Origin: Syntrophobacterales bacterium
Lineage (GTDB): Bacteria > Desulfobacterota > Desulfobaccia > Desulfobaccales > 0-14-0-80-60-11
Length of the DNA stretch: 64,000 nt
Assembly: GCA_023229795.1 (NCBI GenBank)
Contig: JALNYP010000006.1
Span: forward strand, 1 to 64,000
Reading direction: 5' to 3'
Shown: positions 16,375 to 25,771 of the stretch, in pieces
Layout of the letters: every line of letters begins with the position of its first letter
Numbering within the stretch: position 1 is the first letter of the stretch
The notes under the pieces: generated by a model
Database searches by the model: none
The model's input: only the letters and a program-made list of their open reading frames with translations
What the model was told of the DNA's origin: nothing
Translations under genes and position numbers: made by a program

Positions 16375-17477
16375 AGATGAGTGCCTTGCCTGTTACCGAT
16401 CTCGACCGGGGCGCGGACCTGGCGGCGGCCAGGAGCCGGCACCAGGAAGGGGCGCGCCGGTTTAACGTGGCGCTCCTCAGCTTGAGCCTGGCGCTGGCGG
16501 CCTCGGTGGTTTTGGCGACGGGCATCGGACGCATGGATATCGGCTGGGGCAACATCATGGCGGTGGTCCTGGGCAAGCTGGGCCTGTCGAGCGCCGCGGT
16601 GGGCCGCACCACGGACGTGGTCATCTGGGACATCCGCCTCTCCCGGGTGGTGCTCTCCGGCTTGGTGGGGGCCTCTCTGGCCACCGCAGGGGTCATCTTT
16701 CAGGGGCTGCTCCTGAACCCGTTGGCCGACCCGTTCACCATTGGCGTGTCCACCGGCGCGGCCTTCGGGGTGGCGCTGCTGGTGACCCTGGGAGTGGGGG
16801 GCAGTTTTCTGGGCCTGAGCCCCCTGCCGTTGGGGGCCCTGGTGGGGGCCCTGGGGGCGATGACGGCCGTGCTGGTGCTGTCCCGGGAGGCCGGCCGCAT
16901 TCGCAAAGAGACCCTGATCCTGGCCGGGATCGTGGTGAGCACCTTTCTGTCGGCCCTCATCAGCCTGGTCAAGAGCCTGGATGAGGAATCACTGTCGGCC
17001 ATCGTTTTCTGGATTATGGGCAGCTTCTCGGGCCGGGGCTGGATCCACGTGGGATTTTTGACCCCTTACATGATTTTCGGCCTGGCCCTGGCCTTTATGT
17101 ACCACCGGGAACTGGACATTCTCGCCCTGGGGGAAGAGCAGTCCCATCACCTGGGGGTGGCGGTCTCCGCGGTGCGCCTGAAGCTGCTCCTGGCCGCGTC
17201 GCTCCTGACCGCGGGCGCGGTGTCGGTGTCGGGGGTCATCGGTTTTGTGGGCCTGGTGGTGCCCCACCTGGTGCGGGTGCTGGCCGGCCCCTCTCACGGG
17301 CGGCTGTTGGCGCTCTCGGCCATGACCGGCGCCCTCATCCTCATCTGGGCCGACGTTTTGAGCCGGATACTCCTGGCCAGCGGCCAGGAACTGCCGGTGG
17401 GCGTAGTCACTGCTTTGCTCGGCGGGCCGTTTTTCTTTTATCTCTTGAAATCCCGGCGCTCCAGGGGGATGTGGTGA
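16371..17477 (+). CDS. btuC: FecCD/BtuC-family ABC permease
   Basis: A 368-residue inner-membrane permease with about ten hydrophobic segments and family landmarks: DIRLSRVVLSGLVGASLATAG, GLLLNPLADPFTIGVSTGAA, and the coupling-helix region near GFVGLVVPHLVR. The family imports cobalamin, ferric siderophores or haem. Placement inside a cobalamin-riboswitch operon favours corrinoids. A cytoplasmic N-terminus of about 30 residues precedes the first helix. It overlaps cbiK (ATGA) and the ATPase gene (7 nt), so the transporter is translated as a coupled unit. Confidence 0.9.
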   Translation: MKMSALPVTDLDRGADLAAARSRHQEGARRFNVALLSLSLALAASVVLATGIGRMDIGWGNIMAVVLGKLGLSSAAVGRTTDVVIWDIRLSRVVLSGLVGASLATAGVIFQGLLLNPLADPFTIGVSTGAAFGVALLVTLGVGGSFLGLSPLPLGALVGALGAMTAVLVLSREAGRIRKETLILAGIVVSTFLSALISLVKSLDEESLSAIVFWIMGSFSGRGWIHVGFLTPYMIFGLALAFMYHRELDILALGEEQSHHLGVAVSAVRLKLLLAASLLTAGAVSVSGVIGFVGLVVPHLVRVLAGPSHGRLLALSAMTGALILIWADVLSRILLASGQELPVGVVTALLGGPFFFYLLKSRRSRGMW

Positions 17478-18304
17478 TCAGGGTAGAGGCGCTTAACCTG
17501 GGCTACGAGGACCGAGCGGTGCTCACGGGCCTCAATTTTCAGGTGAGCCGGGGCGAATTCGTGGGCATCCTGGGGCCCAACGGCAGCGGCAAATCCACCC
17601 TGCTCCAGGCTATTTCGGGATTACTGCTCCCTCAAAAGGGGCGGATCATCGTCAAATCCGAAGCCGTGGGGGCCCTGCCCAGCCGGTTGCGGGCGCAGAT
17701 CCTGGCGGTGGTGCCCCAATCCACCGACGTGCGGTTTCCCTTCTCCTGCCTGGAAATCGTGCTTATGGGGCGGTATCCGCGCCGGCGGCGCCTGGGGACC
17801 CTGACGGACACGGACCTGGTGGCGGCCCTGCAGTCCATGCGCCGCACCACCACCGGGCATCTCAAGGACCGCTCGATTACCGAGGTCTCCGGGGGAGAAT
17901 GCCAGCGGGTGGTGATCGCCCGGGCCCTGGCCCAGGACCCGGAAATTTTGCTGTTGGATGAGGCCACTTCATCCCTGGACGTGCGCAAGAAGTTGGAAAT
18001 TTTTGCCATCCTCCAATACCTGAACGAGACCCGGGGCCTCTCGGTGCTCTGCGCCATGCACGACCTGAACCTGGCGGCGCTCTACTGCCGGCGCCTGATG
18101 TTTATCAAGGATGGGCATATCGCGGTGGACGGCCCCACAGACCGGGTGTTTACGCCGGAGATTTTGTCCGAGATCTACGAAACGCCCATGGAGGTAGTGC
18201 GGCATCCGCGCCACCAGCGGCCTTACGCAGTGATGCTGCCCCTGTCGCCGGAGACCCGGGAGGCGGAGGCCGCGGCGGCAGCCCGGGAGGCGGCGCAGTC
18301 ATGA
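17471..18304 (+). CDS. btuD: ABC transporter ATPase (BtuD-like)
   Basis: A 277-residue nucleotide-binding subunit with Walker A GPNGSGKST near 36-44, signature VSGGECQRV, Walker B ILLLDEAT and the switch His of CAMHDLN. It would power the BtuC-like permease. It starts at GTG 17471 (a second GTG follows immediately), overlapping the permease gene by 7 nt. The last dozen residues are Ala/Glu-rich. FecE and FhuC relatives look the same, so substrate identity rests on context. Confidence 0.9.
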   Translation: MVIRVEALNLGYEDRAVLTGLNFQVSRGEFVGILGPNGSGKSTLLQAISGLLLPQKGRIIVKSEAVGALPSRLRAQILAVVPQSTDVRFPFSCLEIVLMGRYPRRRRLGTLTDTDLVAALQSMRRTTTGHLKDRSITEVSGGECQRVVIARALAQDPEILLLDEATSSLDVRKKLEIFAILQYLNETRGLSVLCAMHDLNLAALYCRRLMFIKDGHIAVDGPTDRVFTPEILSEIYETPMEVVRHPRHQRPYAVMLPLSPETREAEAAAAAREAAQS

Positions 18305-19326
18305 TGGAGAATTTACAGGGCCTGTTCAAGAGCCTCCCCCTCACCCTAACCCTCTCCCCCAATGGGGGAGAGGGGACAAAAGAGGGGACCTTAAGGAAAT
18401 CTACGGTTGCCTCATGGATATCGCTTTTTAGCTTGGCGTTGCTTCTCCTGATGTTTATCCAGCCGCATCGCCTGCACGCTGCCCAGATTGTGGATGACCG
18501 GGGGACCACGGTGGCCCTGGCCGCACCGCCGCAGCGGATCATCTCGCTTTACGGCGGCCTGACGGAAATCCTGGGCGCCCTGGGTTTGGGGGACCGGGTG
18601 GCGGCCTGCACCCAGGGAGATGCGACCCTCCCGGGGATTCCCACCGTGGGCACGCATCTCCAGCCCAACGTCGAGATGATCCTGGCCTTAAAGCCGGACC
18701 TGGTGGTGCAGGGAGGCGTGCCCAAGGGTATGCCGGCCTTGAAGCGGCTGGAGGCGGCCCACGTGCCGGTGGCCATGTTCGCGCCCCATGATTTTGCCGG
18801 CCTGTTCAGCACCATCACCCGGCTGGGGGAGTTAACCGGACGGAGTGCGGCCGCCGAGACCCTGAAGGGGTCCATGCAGGCCAAACTCGAGGAGGTGGCG
18901 AAACGGGTCGCCGGACGCCCCAAGCCCCGGGTCTTTTTCGAAGTGCGGGAACTGAACCTGCTGGCTGCGGGGCGGGGCTCTTTGGTGAACGACATCATCA
19001 CCCGGGCCGGCGGGGACAATATCGTCACCAGCCCCCAGAGGTTGACCCTGTATAGCCTGGAGGCCCTCATCCAGGCCAACCCGGACGTCTATATCATCCA
19101 GAAAGGCCCCATGAACCGCAGCCCGGAGAACATTTATACCCGCCCCTATTTTCAGGAGCTGAAAGCGGTGCAGGCGCATCGGGTCCTGGTGGTGGACGAA
19201 AGCCTGTACTCCCGCCCGGGACCGCGGTCGGCGGAGGCCGTAGCCGAACTGGCCCGCTTCCTCCATCCCGGGGCGTGGGAGAAGCAGGGGCCAGGGGTCT
19301 CGGGCCAGGGACCAGGAAAAGAATAA
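18301..19326 (+). CDS. btuF: Periplasmic corrinoid-binding protein (BtuF-like)
   Basis: A 341-residue class III substrate-binding protein. The membrane-export segment (WISLFSLALLLLMFI) lies near residues 40-55, with probable cleavage around HAAQIVDD. The family core follows: PPQRIISLYGGLTEIL, PNVEMILALKPDLVV and NPDVYIIQ. The start codon overlaps the ATPase stop (ATGA), but residues 12-30 (SLPLTLTLSPNGGEG) are encoded by a dispersed palindrome, so the signal sequence is unusually long. The C-terminal tail (GPGVSGQGPGKE) is also low complexity. Ligand is inferred from the riboswitch operon. Confidence 0.87.
   Translation: MMENLQGLFKSLPLTLTLSPNGGEGTKEGTLRKSTVASWISLFSLALLLLMFIQPHRLHAAQIVDDRGTTVALAAPPQRIISLYGGLTEILGALGLGDRVAACTQGDATLPGIPTVGTHLQPNVEMILALKPDLVVQGGVPKGMPALKRLEAAHVPVAMFAPHDFAGLFSTITRLGELTGRSAAAETLKGSMQAKLEEVAKRVAGRPKPRVFFEVRELNLLAAGRGSLVNDIITRAGGDNIVTSPQRLTLYSLEALIQANPDVYIIQKGPMNRSPENIYTRPYFQELKAVQAHRVLVVDESLYSRPGPRSAEAVAELARFLHPGAWEKQGPGVSGQGPGKE
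18336..18375 (+). repeat. Palindromic repeat inside the btuF start region
   Basis: CCCTCACCCTAACC leads into the 10-bp hairpin CCTCTCCCCC AAT GGGGGAGAGG (18351-18373). This dispersed intergenic type is here read in frame as coding sequence. Confidence 0.8.
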
Positions 19327-19360
19327 CTGACTGCGGATAACTTCTTTAAGAGGGTTCACC

Positions 19361-20743
19361 ATGAATCGCCAAACTCGCGGGTTGGTCATAGCCGGAACGC
19401 AGAGCGGGGTGGGCAAGACCACCGTCACGCTGGGGCTGATGCACGCCCTGGCGCGGCGAGGTTTGGCGGTGCAGCCCTTCAAGGTGGGGCCGGACTTCAT
19501 CGATCCCGGGCATCACACCCGGGCCGCGGGGAGGGTCTCCCGGAACCTGGACGGCTGGATGCTGAGCCGGGAGGCGAATGAGGCTTTGTTTCGGTGCCAG
19601 GCCGGCCGGGCCGATGTGGCGGTGGTGGAAGGGGTGATGGGGCTGTTCGACGGCTATGACGGGTTAAGCGAAGCCGGGTCCACGGCCCAGATGGCCAAGT
19701 GGCTGGGGCTGCCGGTGCTCTTAGTGGTGGACGCCCGAGCCATGGCCCGGAGCGCCGGGGCCTTGGTGTACGGCTTTGCCGGCTTCGATCCTGACCTGAC
19801 CCTGGCGGGCGTGGTCTTTAACCGCGTCGGCAGCGCCACCCACCTGGAATACCTGCGCCAGGCCCTGACGACGGTGAAAGGTATGCGCTGCTTCGGCGGG
19901 CTGCCCCGGGACCGGGACCTGGCCATCCCGGAGCGGCACCTGGGTTTGCATACCATCGAGGACCACCCCCTGGGCGAAGCGTATCTGTCGCACCTGGCGG
20001 ACTGGCTGGAGGCCCATCTGGACCTGGACGGCTTGCTGGTGGCCCTGCCGAAACTGACGCTGCCAGAGGAGCCGGCCGAAAAGACTGTACCGCCGACGGT
20101 GCGCCTGGGGGTGGCCCGGGACCGGGCCTTTTGCTTCTACTATCCGGAGAACCTGGAATTGCTGGCCAGTTTTGGGGCGGAACTGGTCTTCTTCTCGCCC
20201 CTGGACGATCGGGAGTTGCCCCCGGACCTGCACGGCCTCTACCTGGGCGGGGGGTACCCGGAGCTTAATGCCCAAAAACTGGCCGCCAATGCGGCCATGC
20301 AGAACGCCATCCAAGCGGCTGCCGCTGCCGGACTGCCCATTTATGCCGAATGTGGCGGGCTCATGTACCTCTCCCGGGAAATCCGGGACCTGGAAGGCCG
20401 GGCCCACCCCATGGCGGGGGTCTTCCCGTTCACGGTGCGCATGCTGCCCCGGCTTAAGGCCCTGGGTTACCGAGAGGTTACTTTGACGGCCCCCGGCCTC
20501 TTGGGGCCGGCGGGGACCACGGCCCGGGGGCATGAATTTCATTACTCGGAAATCGCCGGCGACCCCGGCGGCGTGCCCCGGCTCTATCGCTTAACGCCCC
20601 GACAGGGCGGTGCGGCCGTGGCCGAAGGCTATAGCGCCCATAACGTCCTGGCCAGTTACGTCCATCTGCACTTCGGCAGTAACCCCGAGGTGGCGCAACA
20701 CCTGGTGGCCAGTTGCCGGGCGTATAAAGAGAAGAAAATTTAA
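19361..20743 (+). CDS. cbiA: Cobyrinate a,c-diamide synthase CbiA
   Basis: A 460-residue glutamine-dependent amidotransferase that amidates carboxylates a and c of the corrin ring. The N-terminal ATP domain has GTQSGVGKTTVT near 13-23, VGPDFIDPGHH and VVEGVMGLFDG. The C-terminal class I glutaminase domain has the nucleophile Cys in IYAECGGLMYLS and the family motif RGHEFHYS. Length is normal for the family. It follows btuF by 34 nt with AGAGGG upstream of ATG and continues the operon. CobB of the aerobic route is the same family; the cobalt-early context points to CbiA. Confidence 0.95.
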   Translation: MNRQTRGLVIAGTQSGVGKTTVTLGLMHALARRGLAVQPFKVGPDFIDPGHHTRAAGRVSRNLDGWMLSREANEALFRCQAGRADVAVVEGVMGLFDGYDGLSEAGSTAQMAKWLGLPVLLVVDARAMARSAGALVYGFAGFDPDLTLAGVVFNRVGSATHLEYLRQALTTVKGMRCFGGLPRDRDLAIPERHLGLHTIEDHPLGEAYLSHLADWLEAHLDLDGLLVALPKLTLPEEPAEKTVPPTVRLGVARDRAFCFYYPENLELLASFGAELVFFSPLDDRELPPDLHGLYLGGGYPELNAQKLAANAAMQNAIQAAAAAGLPIYAECGGLMYLSREIRDLEGRAHPMAGVFPFTVRMLPRLKALGYREVTLTAPGLLGPAGTTARGHEFHYSEIAGDPGGVPRLYRLTPRQGGAAVAEGYSAHNVLASYVHLHFGSNPEVAQHLVASCRAYKEKKI

Positions 20744-20870
20744 GGGAGGGAGCGAGAGGCAGTTTCCAGCAATCAGCATTCAGTTGCCAGTAATTTTTTC
20801 TGAGCACTGAGCACTGACCACTGGCTACTACTAACCCTCCTTCCAAGGTACGGTTCTAAAAGGAGAAAGC

Positions 20871-21509
20871 ATGATCTGGCAACCCCGCCTCCCTTCGGAG
20901 ATCGAGGTCGAGAGTTTCCGCCGCATCGAGGCCCAGGTGGGTCCGCACCAGCTGCCGCCGGAGGTCTGGTTCGTGGTCCGGCGCATGATTCACACCAGCG
21001 CGGACCCGGAGTACCTGGCCACGGCCCGGGTCCATCCCCAGGCCATTGTGGCCGGGGTGAAGGCCTTGAAGCGCGGCGCCCCTATCGCCACCGACACCCG
21101 CATGCTCCTGGCGGGGATCTCCACCGGCCGTCTGGATCGCCTGGGGGTTGCCGCCTTTTGTCTCATGGACGACCCGGAGGTGGCTGCGGAGGCCGCCCGC
21201 CGGTCCACCACCCGGGCCGCGGTGGCCATGGAGATGAGCCTGCCCAAACTGGCCGGGGGTATCGTGGCCATCGGCAATGCCCCCACCGCGCTGTTGCGTC
21301 TGCTGGAATTGCTGGATGCGGGAGCTACGCCTCCGGCCCTGGTGGTGGGGGTGCCGGTGGGTTTTGTCAATGCCGCCGAATCCAAGGACGCCCTGGCCCG
21401 CCGGGATTATCCTTTTATCACCGCGCTCGGGCCCAAGGGCGGCTCCGCGGTGGCAGCCAGCATCATCAATGCTTTGGCAATTATGGCCCTGGAGGGAATG
21501 CCGTCATGA
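20871..21509 (+). CDS. cbiC: Cobalt-precorrin-8 methylmutase CbiC
   Basis: A 212-residue enzyme that moves the C11 methyl group to C12, giving cobyrinate. Family marks are FRRIEAQVG near the N-terminus, VVRRMIHTSADPE, and the active-site region GAPIATDTRMLLAGI, then GNAPTALLRLLEL and VGVPVGFVNAAESK. AAGGAG precedes ATG 20871. Its stop overlaps the cbiL start (ATGA). The 127-nt gap before it contains only simple CACTGA-like repeats. Confidence 0.95.
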   Translation: MIWQPRLPSEIEVESFRRIEAQVGPHQLPPEVWFVVRRMIHTSADPEYLATARVHPQAIVAGVKALKRGAPIATDTRMLLAGISTGRLDRLGVAAFCLMDDPEVAAEAARRSTTRAAVAMEMSLPKLAGGIVAIGNAPTALLRLLELLDAGATPPALVVGVPVGFVNAAESKDALARRDYPFITALGPKGGSAVAASIINALAIMALEGMPS

Positions 21510-22228
21510 CCCCAACCGCTGGGACCCTATACGGAATTGGCGTAGGCCCGGGAGACCCGGAACTGATCACCTTAAAAGCGCTCAAGGTCTTGCGCCAGGT
21601 GCCGCACATCTTTGCGTCCAGTTCCCCCAAGAACACATACAGCCTGGCTCTGAGCATCGTGCGCTGCCACCTCAACGGCGCCGGCATCGAGCACCTGCCC
21701 TTCCCCATGACCAAGGACGAGGCCGTCCTGAAAGCGGCCTGGGAGAGCAACGCCCGCCGGGTGCTGGAAGTGCTGGCCACCGGGGCCGACGCCGCGTTCG
21801 TCACCCTCGGGGACCCCCTGACCTACTCCACCTTCGGGTATCTCCTCAAGACCCTGAAGCGCCTCGATCCCGAGGTAAGCATCGTCACCATCCCGGGCAT
21901 TACCTCCTACAGCGCCGCCGCGGCCCTGACCCACATCCCGCTCACCGAAGGGGAGGAATCCTTCTACCTGGTGTCCGGGGCCCTGGGCGCGGCCAAGCTG
22001 AAAGAAATCATTGATAAATCGGACAATATCGTGATCCTCAAGACGTATCGTTACTTTGATGACATCTACCGGACCCTCGAGGACCTGGACCTGTTGGACC
22101 GCACCACCTGCATCAGCCGCTGCGGCCTGGACGGTGAAACCGTGGTGGAGAATCTCCGGGACCTGAAGGGGCGGGACCTGCCGTATCTCTCGATGATCAT
22201 TATCAAAAAGCAGGGCAGGGGATATTGA
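21506..22228 (+). CDS. cbiL: Cobalt-precorrin-2 C20-methyltransferase CbiL
   Basis: A 240-residue SAM-dependent tetrapyrrole methylase with GIGVGPGDPELITLKALK at the N-terminus, the mid-chain FVTLGDPLTYSTFGYL and PGITSYSAAAA. The start at 21506 is chosen because it overlaps the cbiC stop; an upstream extension of the frame runs inside cbiC and is spurious. It methylates C20 of cobalt-factor II or cobalt-precorrin-2, and its by-product SAH would be cleared by AhcY, also in the window. Confidence 0.94.
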   Translation: MTPTAGTLYGIGVGPGDPELITLKALKVLRQVPHIFASSSPKNTYSLALSIVRCHLNGAGIEHLPFPMTKDEAVLKAAWESNARRVLEVLATGADAAFVTLGDPLTYSTFGYLLKTLKRLDPEVSIVTIPGITSYSAAAALTHIPLTEGEESFYLVSGALGAAKLKEIIDKSDNIVILKTYRYFDDIYRTLEDLDLLDRTTCISRCGLDGETVVENLRDLKGRDLPYLSMIIIKKQGRGY

Positions 22229-22345
22229 TGACGCTCTCCCGGACCTGTGGGGCCGACCTGCGGGTTGGGTTAAGCCGGGCACACCCTTTGGGCAGCACCG
22301 GGAAGGCGCAGGCTGAAGCCTGCGGCTGCCTGTGATAGGAAGCGG

Positions 22346-23515
22346 TTGAAAAAATCATCCAACATGCAGCAGGCCCTGGAAGACGACGAGATCCTGAAGC
22401 CGCCCCGTCCCCGGAAAGAACTGCGCCAGGGGTTTTCCACCGGCACCGCCGCGGCCGCCGCGGCCCAGGGCGCGTTGTCTGAACTCCTGGGCCGGCCCTG
22501 CCCCGACCGGATGGAGGTAATGCTCCCCGGCGGGGGGAGTATCAGCATCCCGCTGGCCCGGCATGGCCGCGTCGGGGACCGGGGGGAGGCGGTGGTGATC
22601 AAGGACGCGGGCGACGACCCCGACGTCACCAACGGGGCGGAGATCGGTGCTCGAGTCGGGCGGCTGGAACCCGGCGCGGGGGAGGACCTCAGGCTCCTGG
22701 GCGGCGAGGGCGTGGGCCGCGTGACCAGGCCCGGCTTGCCGGTGGCGGTGGGCGAACCCGCCATCAATCCGGTGCCCCGGAAGATGATCCGCGGGGCCCT
22801 GCAGCGGGTCTGGGAGGAGTTCTGCCCCGGCGAGCCCTTGCGGCTGGCGGTGGAAATCTTTGTGCCCCGGGGGCAGGAGCTGGCCCGGCACACCCTCAAC
22901 CCCCGGTTGGGGATTGTGGGAGGCATCTCGATTCTGGGCACCACCGGGCTGGTAAAGCCGTTTTCCCACCAGGCCTACCGGGCCACCATCGCCGCGGCTT
23001 TAAAGGTGGCCCAGGCCTCGGGGGTCCAGCACATCGGCTTTTCCACCGGCGGCAAGAGCGAGGGCTATCTCCAGGCGCTGGTGCCGGAATTGCCGGACAC
23101 GGCCCTGGTGCAGATGGGCGACTACGTGCGCTTCGCCCTGAAAGTGGCGGCCCGCATGGGGTTCGGCGAAATCACCGCGGCGGCTTTTTTCGGCAAGGCC
23201 TTAAAGATCGCCCAGGGGTTCGGGCACACCCACGCCTCCCGGGGGCTGGCCGATTTAAAGGAGTTGGGCCGCTTAACCCTGGAATTGACGAAAGACGCCA
23301 CCCTGGCCCGGGCAGTGGCCGGGGCCAATACCGCCCGGCAGACCCTGGAACTCCTTACCGCGGCCGGGGCGGAACAGGTGGTGGCGCAGGTGGGCGCGGG
23401 GATGCTGACGGCCTTGCGAGACTACGCCGGGCCCGGACCGCAGCTTAACGCAGTGGTGCTCGATTTTGACGGCTCGCCCCGGTGGCGGGGCCGGAGCCCC
23501 GGGGGCCCGAAATGA
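22346..23515 (+). CDS. cbiD: Cobalt-precorrin-5B C1-methyltransferase CbiD
   Basis: A 389-residue protein of the CbiD family with LRQGFSTGTAAAAAAQGAL near 25-45, VVIKDAGDDPDVTNGAEI near 90 and GGISILGTTGLVKPFS near 190. It methylates C1 after ring contraction. TTG 22346 with AGGAAG upstream is the likely start; ATG 22364 lacks a ribosome site. A 117-nt gap separates it from cbiL. Its stop overlaps the cbiET start. Confidence 0.94.
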   Translation: MKKSSNMQQALEDDEILKPPRPRKELRQGFSTGTAAAAAAQGALSELLGRPCPDRMEVMLPGGGSISIPLARHGRVGDRGEAVVIKDAGDDPDVTNGAEIGARVGRLEPGAGEDLRLLGGEGVGRVTRPGLPVAVGEPAINPVPRKMIRGALQRVWEEFCPGEPLRLAVEIFVPRGQELARHTLNPRLGIVGGISILGTTGLVKPFSHQAYRATIAAALKVAQASGVQHIGFSTGGKSEGYLQALVPELPDTALVQMGDYVRFALKVAARMGFGEITAAAFFGKALKIAQGFGHTHASRGLADLKELGRLTLELTKDATLARAVAGANTARQTLELLTAAGAEQVVAQVGAGMLTALRDYAGPGPQLNAVVLDFDGSPRWRGRSPGGPK

Positions 23516-24744
23516 TCCCGGTTCAGGTGGTGGGGCTGGGGATGTCGCCTGCGGATTTAACCCCCGCGGCCCGGGAGATCATCCGGGAGGCCCAGGTCCT
23601 GGTGGGGGGGCGGCGGCAACTGGATTACTTCCCGGACCATCGGTCCATGAAGATTGCCCTGGGCAAGGACCCGGAAGGGACCCTCCGGCAGTTGGCCGCC
23701 CTGGCCGCAACCCGGCGGGTGGTGGTGCTGGCCTCCGGCGACCCGAATTTCTATGGTGTAGGGGCTTTGGTAGTCAAGGTCCTGGGCGCAGAGCAGGTGG
23801 TAATCCACCCCAACCTCACCGCGGTCCAGGCCGCCTGCGCCCGCCTCAAGATGGCCTGGCAGGACGCCACCGTGATCAGTCTCCACGGCCGCAGTTGGGA
23901 GCCGCTGAGCGCGGCCCTGGGCAAGCCCGGGCCGTTGATCATCTATACGGACCCGGCCCATGCCCCCGGGGAGATCGCCCGGTTTCTGATGAATCGGGGT
24001 CTGGCCGACGTCCGCCTCTGCGTGCTGGAGGACCTGGGGCAGGACACGGAACGCATCACCTGGCTGGACCTGGCCGAGGCCTTGGAGCGGGAATTTTCAC
24101 CGCTGAACCTGGTAGTGGTGGCCCCGGCGCCGGGTGAGGCCGGCCGTTTGCGGCCGCAGCTCCACCTGGGGCTGCCCGAAGCCGCCCTGGCCCATGAGGC
24201 CGGGCTGGTCACCAAGGCCGAAGTCCGGGCCGTGGTCCTGGCCAAGCTGGCGCTCCTGCCCGGTCTGGTGCTCTGGGACGTGGGGGCCGGCTGCGGTTCC
24301 GTCGGCCTGGAAGCCAGCCTGCTGCTGCCCGGGGGCAAAATTTGCGCGGTGGAACGCCAGCCGGAACGGGCCGCGCAGATTGCGGCCAACCGGGATAAGT
24401 TCGGGGTGCACAGCCTGGAGGTGGTCTGCGGCGAAGCCCCGGAGTGCCTGGCGAATCTGCCTGACCCGCAACGGGTCTTCGTGGGCGGCGGCGGCCCCGT
24501 GGTGGGCGCCATTGTCGAAGAAGCGCTGCGGCGCCTGCCATCCGACGGCCGCGTAGTCATCAGCGCGGCCCTGCTGGAGACGTTGGAGACAGCCCGGGCG
24601 GCCTTGGCCCAGGCGGGCTGGGAGGTCGAGGTGATCCAGATTCAGGTGAGCCGGTCTCATCCCTTGGCGGGCGGCACCGCGATGCAGGCCCTGAATCCGG
24701 TGTGGATTGTTACCGGTAGCGTGAAGGGAGGCCCGGAGACGTAG
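23512..24744 (+). CDS. cbiET: CbiE-CbiT fusion, cobalt-precorrin-7/6B methyltransferase
   Basis: A 410-residue bifunctional enzyme. The N-terminal half (1-200) is a CbiE tetrapyrrole methylase (VVGLGMSPADLT, VVLASGDPNFYGVG). The C-terminal half is a CbiT Rossmann methyltransferase with decarboxylase role (LVLWDVGAGCGSVGLEAS, AVERQPERA, FVGGGGP). Together they methylate C5 and C15 and remove the C12 acetate carboxyl. The CobL-like fusion is common in this group. ATG 23512 overlaps the cbiD stop (ATGA). Confidence 0.94.
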   Translation: MIPVQVVGLGMSPADLTPAAREIIREAQVLVGGRRQLDYFPDHRSMKIALGKDPEGTLRQLAALAATRRVVVLASGDPNFYGVGALVVKVLGAEQVVIHPNLTAVQAACARLKMAWQDATVISLHGRSWEPLSAALGKPGPLIIYTDPAHAPGEIARFLMNRGLADVRLCVLEDLGQDTERITWLDLAEALEREFSPLNLVVVAPAPGEAGRLRPQLHLGLPEAALAHEAGLVTKAEVRAVVLAKLALLPGLVLWDVGAGCGSVGLEASLLLPGGKICAVERQPERAAQIAANRDKFGVHSLEVVCGEAPECLANLPDPQRVFVGGGGPVVGAIVEEALRRLPSDGRVVISAALLETLETARAALAQAGWEVEVIQIQVSRSHPLAGGTAMQALNPVWIVTGSVKGGPET

Positions 24745-24820
24745 GGGCGGACCCGCGTGTCCGCCCAGGGCGGCATAATTATCGGGGTATGAAGGTTATT
24801 CCTTTCCATAAATTAAGAGA

Positions 24821-24914
24821 GAAATCCCCCCTGCCCCCCCTTTTTCAAAGGGGGGAATTGGGCGGAACCCCTGAAAAAGTCCCCCTTTGAAAAGGGGGAC
24901 TGAGGGGGATTTTC
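24821..24914. repeat. Dispersed C/G-tract palindromic repeat, copy 2
   Basis: GAAATCCCCCCTGCC...TTTTTCAAAGGGGGG is followed by CCCCCTTTGAAAAGGGGG and GGGGGATTTT. The arms match those at 4421-4497. It separates cbiET from cbiF. Confidence 0.85.
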
Positions 24915-24943
24915 ACTGGGGTTATAAAGGCAGGCAAAATTAT

Positions 24944-25732
24944 ATGACCGCACGCCATCCCGTTATCTTCGTAGGGGCCGGGCCCGGCGACCCGGAACTC
25001 ATCACGGTCAAGGGGCAGAAGGCCTTAGCTCAGGCGGACCTCATCCTCTACGCCGGGTCCCTGGTGAATCCCGCGGTCCTGGAATGGGCCGGACCTGCCG
25101 CCAAGCTTATCGACACCGCGCCCCTCAACCTGGAGGAGATTGTCGGCCAGATGATGGCGGGTTACAGGCAGGGGAAGCGGGTGGTGCGGGTGCACTCCGG
25201 CGATCCGGCGCTGTTCGGCGCCATCCAGGAGCAGTTGGAGGTCCTGGAGCGGGAAGGAATTCCCTGCCTGGTGATTCCCGGGGTGACCGCGGCCTTTGCC
25301 GCGGCCGCGGCCCTGGCCCAGGAGCTCACCCTGCCGGAGGTGACCCAGACGGTCATTCTCACCCGGGCCGCGGGCCGCACCCCGGTGCCGGAACGGGAAG
25401 CCCTGCATGAGTTGGCCCGGCACGGCTCCACCCTGGTGATCTACCTCAGCATCAAGCTCATTGACAACGTGGTGGCCGAACTTATGCCTGCCTACGGCCC
25501 GGAGACCCCGGTGGTGGTGGCCTACCGGGTGAGCTGGCCGGACCAGCGGCTCATCCGGGGCACTCTCGCCAATATCGCCAACCTGGCAAAAGATGCGGGC
25601 ATCGACCGCCAGGCTTTGATCCTAGTGGGCCCGGCCCTGGCGGCGCGGGAGGGAGAGCTTCAGGCCCGCTCCAAATTGTATGACCAGGGTTTTGCCCATG
25701 GATTTCGGGGAGGCGGAAAAGGGGAGGAGTGA
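24944..25732 (+). CDS. cbiF: Cobalt-precorrin-4 C11-methyltransferase CbiF
   Basis: A 262-residue SAM-dependent methylase: VIFVGAGPGDPELITVKG at the N-terminus, VRVHSGDPALFGAIQEQ near 85, PGVTAAFAAAAALAQELT, and GSTLVIYLSIK in the C-terminal lobe. ATG 24944 fits the family N-terminus; the frame extends upstream only into the repeat. It methylates C11 in the step before CbiG opens the delta-lactone. The C-terminal tail (FRGGGKGEE) is low complexity. Confidence 0.95.
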   Translation: MTARHPVIFVGAGPGDPELITVKGQKALAQADLILYAGSLVNPAVLEWAGPAAKLIDTAPLNLEEIVGQMMAGYRQGKRVVRVHSGDPALFGAIQEQLEVLEREGIPCLVIPGVTAAFAAAAALAQELTLPEVTQTVILTRAAGRTPVPEREALHELARHGSTLVIYLSIKLIDNVVAELMPAYGPETPVVVAYRVSWPDQRLIRGTLANIANLAKDAGIDRQALILVGPALAAREGELQARSKLYDQGFAHGFRGGGKGEE

Positions 25733-25771
25733 ATTGCGAGTTTTGCGGGTGGAGATGCCTGGTAGCCGCAG

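Noticed and set aside
21158..22228. A longer cbiL frame starting inside cbiC
   Set aside because: The upstream 116 codons overlap cbiC in another frame and have shadow-like composition; the family N-terminus starts at 21506 with the ATGA overlap.
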